Shown here: piece after piece, positions 50,171-54,725 of the stretch | Layout: each line of letters opens with the position of its first letter | Numbering within the stretch: position 1 is the first letter of the stretch | From: JBDLID01 sp039715055 | GTDB taxonomy: Bacteria > Desulfobacterota > Desulfobulbia > Desulfobulbales > Desulfocapsaceae | Length of the DNA: 54,725 bases | NCBI GenBank assembly: GCA_039715055.1 | Contig: JBDLID010000002.1 | Coordinates: 1 to 54,725 of the forward strand | Reading direction: 5' to 3' | The notes under the pieces: generated by a model | What the model was told of the DNA's origin: nothing | Database searches by the model: none | The model's input: only the letters and a program-made list of their open reading frames with translations | Position numbers and translations under genes: made by a program

Positions 50171-51451
50171 ATGAGTTCCAGTCCAGAATATGAAAAACTG
50201 CTCCAGATCGGTCGTCCACCCAATATCAAAAAACTGTTCCCAAATTCCAAGGCCCTGATTGTCAGCGGCAAGGTGATTGACAGGGCTCAGCTTAAAAAAG
50301 GCAGGGCCATGACCATGGCTGCAAACGGCCGGTCCAATTTTGTTATCCGCGGTGCGCTCCGCGCTGCCCAGCGAGCCGATGCTGCCCTCATTATCGAAAT
50401 TGCCCGCTCAGAAGGCGGGGTCAATGCCTACTGTCCCACTAATTTCTGGAACATGGCCCGACAGGTCGATTGTGCCTGTAACGAACTCGGTATCACCATC
50501 CCGGTGGCCATCCATGCCGATCATTTCGGTATCAAAAGTGAAGCTGACCTGCCCCTGGCCAGGGTAGAAATTCCAACTCTCTTTGAGGCCGGCATCACCT
50601 CCATTGCCATTGATGCTTCCCATATGCCAGATGACAAGAACCTGCTGGCCAATATCGAACTCAACAAATATATCCCGGCCTGGGCCGGACTGGAGACTGA
50701 AGTAGGAGAGATCAAAGGCACCCAGGGTCTCTCTACCATTGACGATGCCTCTTTTCTCATCAAGGGGCTTAATGCCTATAGTATCTGTCCGGACTGGATA
50801 GCGTTAAACAACGGAACCACCCACGGCCTTGAAGATAGCGGCCAGGGAATTCAGGTCGAGTTGACATCCTCCATCCACCAGGCTCTGGCTCCATATGGTA
50901 CTTCCGGGGCCCAGCACGGCACTTCCGGCAACAGCTCAGAGAGATTGCGGGCCATTGCCGCTGAAACTGCCACCACCAAGGCCAACGTCGCAACAGCCCT
51001 GCAGATGATCTCCTGGGGGCTCGAAGTTAATGACTATGGAAATGCCATCTTGAATGAAGACGGGAGCTTCCGTAAGGTGAAAGGGGAGGGGGTGACAGAA
51101 GAGATGTGGGAAAAGATGCTCGCCTATGCTGGGGAGCAGGGCTGGAGCGGTGGTGATTTCAAAAAACTCAACCTGCCGTTTGAAAACCACCTCATGAGCC
51201 AGCCTGCCGACATCAGGGAAAGGATGATCAAGCGTGTCGAAGATTTTGTATACACCATGCTGGTCGATGTCTTTTCCGCCGATGGAACAGGAACCATTGC
51301 TGCTGAATTGATTCTTGAGGCAGGAAGCCATGATCTTGGCGCCAAGGCCGATCGCATTGAGGATCCGGACCAGTGGACCAGAGAACTGATCATCGAAAGG
51401 GCGCAGACCCTCGATGTTGATAAGGGACCGGAAGGGGATTTTGACGATTGA
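50171..51451 (+). CDS. fba: class II fructose-bisphosphate aldolase
   Basis: Zinc-dependent aldolase of glycolysis and gluconeogenesis. 426 residues, longer than the ~350-residue E. coli FbaA. VAIHADHFG (zinc His and catalytic Asp region), ETEVGEIKG, WIALNNGTTHG and the phosphate-binding GTSGAQHGTSGN are visible. AAGGAGG precedes the ATG. The gene is monocistronic by context. Long class II forms occur in several Desulfobacterota; the assignment to this subgroup is inferred. Confidence 0.9.
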   Translation: MSSSPEYEKLLQIGRPPNIKKLFPNSKALIVSGKVIDRAQLKKGRAMTMAANGRSNFVIRGALRAAQRADAALIIEIARSEGGVNAYCPTNFWNMARQVDCACNELGITIPVAIHADHFGIKSEADLPLARVEIPTLFEAGITSIAIDASHMPDDKNLLANIELNKYIPAWAGLETEVGEIKGTQGLSTIDDASFLIKGLNAYSICPDWIALNNGTTHGLEDSGQGIQVELTSSIHQALAPYGTSGAQHGTSGNSSERLRAIAAETATTKANVATALQMISWGLEVNDYGNAILNEDGSFRKVKGEGVTEEMWEKMLAYAGEQGWSGGDFKKLNLPFENHLMSQPADIRERMIKRVEDFVYTMLVDVFSADGTGTIAAELILEAGSHDLGAKADRIEDPDQWTRELIIERAQTLDVDKGPEGDFDD

Positions 51452-51525
51452 TTATTCACCGGTTAGATAGATAAACTTATAATTATTTCCCGATGCCATT
51501 GACCGGGAAGAGACTGTAGAACGAC

Positions 51526-52536
51526 ATGAGAAAAATAATGATTACAGGCGGGGCCGGTTTCATCGGTGCCCACCTCAGCCAGCGGCTGCTCCAGGCCGGC
51601 GACGAGGTTGTCGCCGTTGATAACCTCAACGACTACTACGATCCGCAGTTAAAGAGGGACCGGATGGCCCACCTGGCCCAAGGTGACGGCTTCAGTCATG
51701 TTGACCTCGATATCGGCGACCGACCAGCCATGGAGAAATTTTTTACCGAGCACCGGTTCGACTGTGTGGTCAACCTGGCCGCCCAGGCAGGAGTGCGCTA
51801 TTCCCTGATCAACCCCCACTCCTACGTTGATACCAACCTGGTCGGTTTTGTTAATCTGCTCGAGGGATGCCGCCACTCAGGGGTCAAGCATTTTGTCTAC
51901 GCCTCGTCGAGCTCTGTCTACGGTGCCAACACCAACATGCCGTTTTCGGTGCACGACAATGTTGATCATCCGGTATCCCTTTATGCCGCCTCTAAAAAGG
52001 CTAATGAACTGATGGCCCACACCTACAGCCACCTCTTCGGCCTGCCCACCACCGGGTTAAGGTTTTTTACCGTCTACGGCCCATGGGGAAGACCGGACAT
52101 GGCGCTTTTTCTCTTCACCAAGGCAATCCTTGAAGGAAGAGCCATCGATGTCTTTAACAACGGTAATATGGAGAGGGATTTCACCTATATCGATGATATC
52201 GTCGAGGGGGTGGTGCGGGTGATCAACAAGATCCCGGAACCGAGTATGGAGTGGAACTCCAATACACCCGATCCTGCGACATCCTACTGCCCTTACCGGG
52301 TCTACAACATCGGTAACAACAACAAGGAGCAGCTGCTCCGTTATATTACTGTATTGGAAGATATCCTCGGCAGGAAGGCGGACAAAAACTTCCTTCCCAT
52401 GCAGCCCGGAGATGTACCGGCAACCTATGCCAATGTCGATGATCTGGTCAAGGATTTTGACTACAAGCCTGCCACCACCCTGGAGGAGGGCATCGGTAAC
52501 TTTGTTGCCTGGTACCGGGATTACTTCAAGGTCTGA
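51526..52536 (+). CDS. NAD-dependent nucleotide-sugar epimerase (UDP-glucuronate 4-epimerase type)
   Basis: 336 residues, extended SDR. N-terminal NAD motif MITGGAGFIGAHLSQRLL, VDNLNDYYDPQLK, LAAQAGVRYSL, SSSSVYG, the active-site YAASKKANE, FFTVYGPWGRPDMAL and DFTYIDDIV. The YYD and GRPDMAL signatures fit UDP-glucuronate 4-epimerases of capsule or LPS synthesis. It could equally act on a related UDP-sugar. No glycosyltransferase is adjacent. Confidence 0.9.
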   Translation: MRKIMITGGAGFIGAHLSQRLLQAGDEVVAVDNLNDYYDPQLKRDRMAHLAQGDGFSHVDLDIGDRPAMEKFFTEHRFDCVVNLAAQAGVRYSLINPHSYVDTNLVGFVNLLEGCRHSGVKHFVYASSSSVYGANTNMPFSVHDNVDHPVSLYAASKKANELMAHTYSHLFGLPTTGLRFFTVYGPWGRPDMALFLFTKAILEGRAIDVFNNGNMERDFTYIDDIVEGVVRVINKIPEPSMEWNSNTPDPATSYCPYRVYNIGNNNKEQLLRYITVLEDILGRKADKNFLPMQPGDVPATYANVDDLVKDFDYKPATTLEEGIGNFVAWYRDYFKV

Positions 52537-52549
52537 TTTGTTGGGTCAG

Positions 52550-52582
52550 GGCCGGTTTATTTAGGAACATGAGGAACCGGCC
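52550..52582. terminator. weak hairpin between convergent genes
   Basis: GGCCGGTT (52550-52557) and AACCGGCC (52575-52582), an 8-bp perfect stem with a 17-nt loop. It lies between the epimerase and the convergent PPOX gene. It lacks a clear U-tract on either side. Confidence 0.35.
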
Positions 52583-52631
52583 TCCCTACAAAACCGGGCT
52601 TCTCCCACCGCTCCATCGCACGTCGAACTGT

Positions 52632-53087
52632 TCAACTCCTTCTTGCCTTGCCGCTGATTGAATCAATGGTTATGGCAAAGACCCTTGTTTTTTTCCGCAG
52701 TTTGTCAATGTAGCTCAATCCTTCCTCAAGAAAATCAGGCGAGTATTTGCGGATGAGGCCTTCCAGACCCTTCTGCTTTTCTTCACCAAAGGCCTCACTA
52801 CTATTTCCCCGGATAATGCAGCTCTCGTAAAGGGTCGCAAATTTACTCGGCATTGGGATGGTGTGGCCGACCACGCAGAAAGAGACCCGGGGATTGTTTT
52901 CCAGGTGAATAATCTTTTCGCCGTCCATGGCGCAGTGAAAATAGAGTGTTCCATCCAGCACACAGTAGTTCAGCGGGATGGAGTAGGGAGCAGATTCTCT
53001 GGTCACCATCGACAGGATGCCGTACTCACCTTTTTCAAGGATTTGGTACGCCTCTTCCTCATTGATCAAACGGTCATTTCTGCGCAT
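52632..53087 (-). CDS. pyridoxamine 5'-phosphate oxidase-like flavin-binding protein
   Basis: 151 residues of the NimA/PPOX-like split-barrel family: MRRNDRLINEEEAYQILEKGEYGILSMV, APYSIPLNYCVLDGTLYFHCAMDGEKI, NPRVSFCVVG. Members bind FMN or F420 and some reduce nitro compounds; in anaerobes they are usually unassigned redox proteins. It ends in RRS after a basic stretch. It lies downstream of the histidine-kinase gene on the same strand with a 116-bp gap. Confidence 0.87.
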   Translation of the reverse strand: MRRNDRLINEEEAYQILEKGEYGILSMVTRESAPYSIPLNYCVLDGTLYFHCAMDGEKIIHLENNPRVSFCVVGHTIPMPSKFATLYESCIIRGNSSEAFGEEKQKGLEGLIRKYSPDFLEEGLSYIDKLRKKTRVFAITIDSISGKARRS

Positions 53088-53203
53088 CTTTTTACGGGGT
53101 CTTGGGCTGAAAGTTTCTGTTTCTTCAGTTTCGGTTCTAATGAAGAATCATTATACCATGATATTTCCTTGTTGCGTCCAGTCTTTTTAACTGGGGGCAG
53201 CTC

Positions 53204-54725
53204 TCAACCGGGCAGGTTGATGTAAACGGAGGTGCCTTTGCCGAGTTTGCTTTTAATATCCACGCTGCCGTTATGGGCCTGGGAGATATGTTTCACAATG
53301 GCCAGGCCAAGTCCTGTGCCGCCGAGGGTCCTGCTTCTGGCTTTGTCGCTGCGATAGAAGCGTTCAAAGACCCTGGGGAGGTGCCCCTCGCCGATTCCGG
53401 CTCCAAAATCCTGTACCTCGATGACGATGAGGGATTGGTTGTCAGAGATGTTTCTTGATGCTCGGATGATGATCTCTTGACCTCCCTCACTGTACCTGAT
53501 GGAGTTGATGATCAGGTTGACGACGGCCTGTTCCAGGAAAACATCATGGGCTCTCACCAAAAGAGTGACCGGACATTCCAGTTTCAGAGTGATGCCTTTT
53601 TCATCGGCACGCGGGGTACAGGAGAAAACGGCCTCCTCCAGGATGGGTTTGAGGTTTTCCAGGCTGAGCTCTATCTTTTCAACCTCTGTCTGCTGTTCAA
53701 TCCTTGAAAGCAGGAGGAGGTGGTCAACAATGGCGTTGAGATGGTTTGATTTCTTCAGGGCGATTTCAAGAAAGCGGATGGAGTGCGCTCTGTCCTGAAG
53801 CTCATCATCAAGGACAGTCTCGATGTACCCCTTGATAGAGGTGATGGGAGTCTTCAGTTCATGGGAGACATTGGCAACAAAATCATTTCGGATATTTTCA
53901 AGAAGTCGCTGCCGTGTAATGTCATGGAGGACCAGCAGAAGCCCAATGCTGCTGTTGATCTCATCACGGAGATGAGCGCAGTTGGCGATTAGAAACAGGG
54001 TGTCCTCGTTCTGGCCTATCTCAATTTCAGTTTCCACACCCTGTCCGCTGTGCCGGGAACTCTGGATCAGTTTAAGCAGGTCAATATTACGGATAAGTTC
54101 CTGAATAGGGCGGCCGATACTGTCTTCTTTGTCGATACCAAGCAGTGTAGAGGCAGAGGAGTTTAAGCTTATCAGCCGCTCCTCGGAGTCAACGGTCAGA
54201 ACAGCGGCCAGCATGGAGTCAAGGACCGTCTGCAGCTCATTTCGCTGGTGGAGAATGGTGACGATACGCTCTTTGAGCTGGTCGGCCATGGAGTTCAAGG
54301 CCTGGGAAAGTGTGGCGATTTCGGTGGCGACGTGATCGGGTGGCCGCAGGTGGGGAGTAAATTTGCCCACGGCGAAGCGTTCAGCGCCCCGGGTCATATC
54401 TTCCAGTGGACCTGAGATTCTCCTGGAGACAAAAATATTAACAAGAGAGGCGGCGATGACGACGATGATCATTGCCAGGGTGACGTCTTTTTTCACCTTG
54501 GACACGGTCTGCTCCAGCTTGGACACGGACACGGAGATTCTCAGCATGCCGTTGCCGGCGACTTCATCTGTTTTGTCGGCTTTGTTAAGTAAGATGGCGA
54601 CATAGAGCATTTTTTCGCCGATGGTCTGGCTAAATCGCATGGAGGAGCCGTGGCCATGCTCAGCAGCATCAAGAAATTCCGGCCTCTGTCTGTGATCGTC
54701 CATGGTTTCAGGATCAGAGAGGGAA
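53204..54725 (-). CDS. PhoR-type sensor histidine kinase (5'-truncated by window end)
   Basis: Visible part is 507 residues. Order: periplasmic remnant (HRQRPEFLDAAEHG, SQTIGEKMLYVAILLN), TM (TLAMIIVVIAASLVNIFVS), HAMP (RISGPLEDMTRGAERFAVGKF), PAS, HisKA with the phospho-His in FVANVSHELKTPITSIKGY, HATPase with N box and G boxes (LGGTGLGLAIVKHI, LGKGTSVYINLP). The frame is open through base 54725, so the N-terminus is missing. The PhoR-like architecture suggests phosphate sensing, but no phoB is visible. Confidence 0.9.
   Translation of the reverse strand, partial: SLSDPETMDDHRQRPEFLDAAEHGHGSSMRFSQTIGEKMLYVAILLNKADKTDEVAGNGMLRISVSVSKLEQTVSKVKKDVTLAMIIVVIAASLVNIFVSRRISGPLEDMTRGAERFAVGKFTPHLRPPDHVATEIATLSQALNSMADQLKERIVTILHQRNELQTVLDSMLAAVLTVDSEERLISLNSSASTLLGIDKEDSIGRPIQELIRNIDLLKLIQSSRHSGQGVETEIEIGQNEDTLFLIANCAHLRDEINSSIGLLLVLHDITRQRLLENIRNDFVANVSHELKTPITSIKGYIETVLDDELQDRAHSIRFLEIALKKSNHLNAIVDHLLLLSRIEQQTEVEKIELSLENLKPILEEAVFSCTPRADEKGITLKLECPVTLLVRAHDVFLEQAVVNLIINSIRYSEGGQEIIIRASRNISDNQSLIVIEVQDFGAGIGEGHLPRVFERFYRSDKARSRTLGGTGLGLAIVKHISQAHNGSVDIKSKLGKGTSVYINLPG

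Overview
The window looks like chromosomal core DNA of a Gram-negative, sulfate-reducer-type Desulfobacterota, most likely from the Desulfobulbales. This is inferred from gene content and order, not from any search. Supporting points are the rpsF-rpsR-DUF2232-rplI-dnaB cluster, the rplU-rpmA-obgE-proB-proA-nadD cluster, a two-CW-domain protein, a long-form HisG, LptE next to LeuS, a roadblock-type protein pair and many response regulators. No rRNA, tRNA, CRISPR array, transposase, integrase or prophage gene was seen.

Layout. 1-3.5 kb: UbiA-type prenyltransferase (5' end possibly outside the window), DUF3108 protein, adk and purC. 3.6-4.2 kb: a stand-alone receiver domain beside what may be a decayed histidine kinase. 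4.4-7.6 kb: a DUF3352-like exported protein, a small unknown protein and thiL. 7.6-11.4 kb, minus strand: dCMP deaminase, a solute-binding lipoprotein, an alpha/beta hydrolase and a cNMP-binding/DUF4388 protein. 11.7-13.5 kb: a pentapeptide-repeat gene split at a run of ten A. 13.6-19.8 kb, minus strand: a chemotaxis-like operon, cheA (with extra CheW and receiver domains)-cheW-cheB-cheR-receiver. 20.1-23.4 kb: SlyD-like isomerase, a small Cys protein coupled to hisI, hisG, engB and a two-CW protein. 23.4-31.6 kb, minus strand: lptE, leuS, dnaB, rplI, DUF2232, rpsR, rpsF (with an acidic tail) and mazG. 31.9-37.6 kb, plus strand: a tandem AP2-like protein, then rplU, rpmA, obgE, proB, proA and nadD. 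38.1-43.1 kb: a receiver/zinc-ribbon/degenerate CheB protein, a PilZ protein and a PHP-UvrD fusion helicase. 43.2-48.6 kb: CBS protein, NAD(P)HX repair enzyme, two roadblock-like proteins, DUF166 protein and an LptF/LptG permease. 48.9-54.7 kb: a tiny membrane protein, tatC (frame broken at a run of nine T), class II aldolase, a nucleotide-sugar epimerase, a PPOX-family protein and a PhoR-type kinase cut by the window end.

Most genes are housekeeping: nucleotide, histidine, proline and NAD synthesis, translation, replication, protein export and envelope assembly. The accessory layer is signalling: a chemosensory operon without a receptor, a CheB-like protein that has lost its catalytic serine and is paired with a PilZ protein, a cNMP/DUF4388 protein and a roadblock pair without a visible GTPase.

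The points most worth a second look are the two homopolymer frame breaks (both need one extra base), the CheB-like pseudoenzyme, the tandem AP2 protein, the roadblock pair, the PHP-helicase fusion, and two intergenic inverted-repeat structures near 24.0 kb and 35.6 kb.
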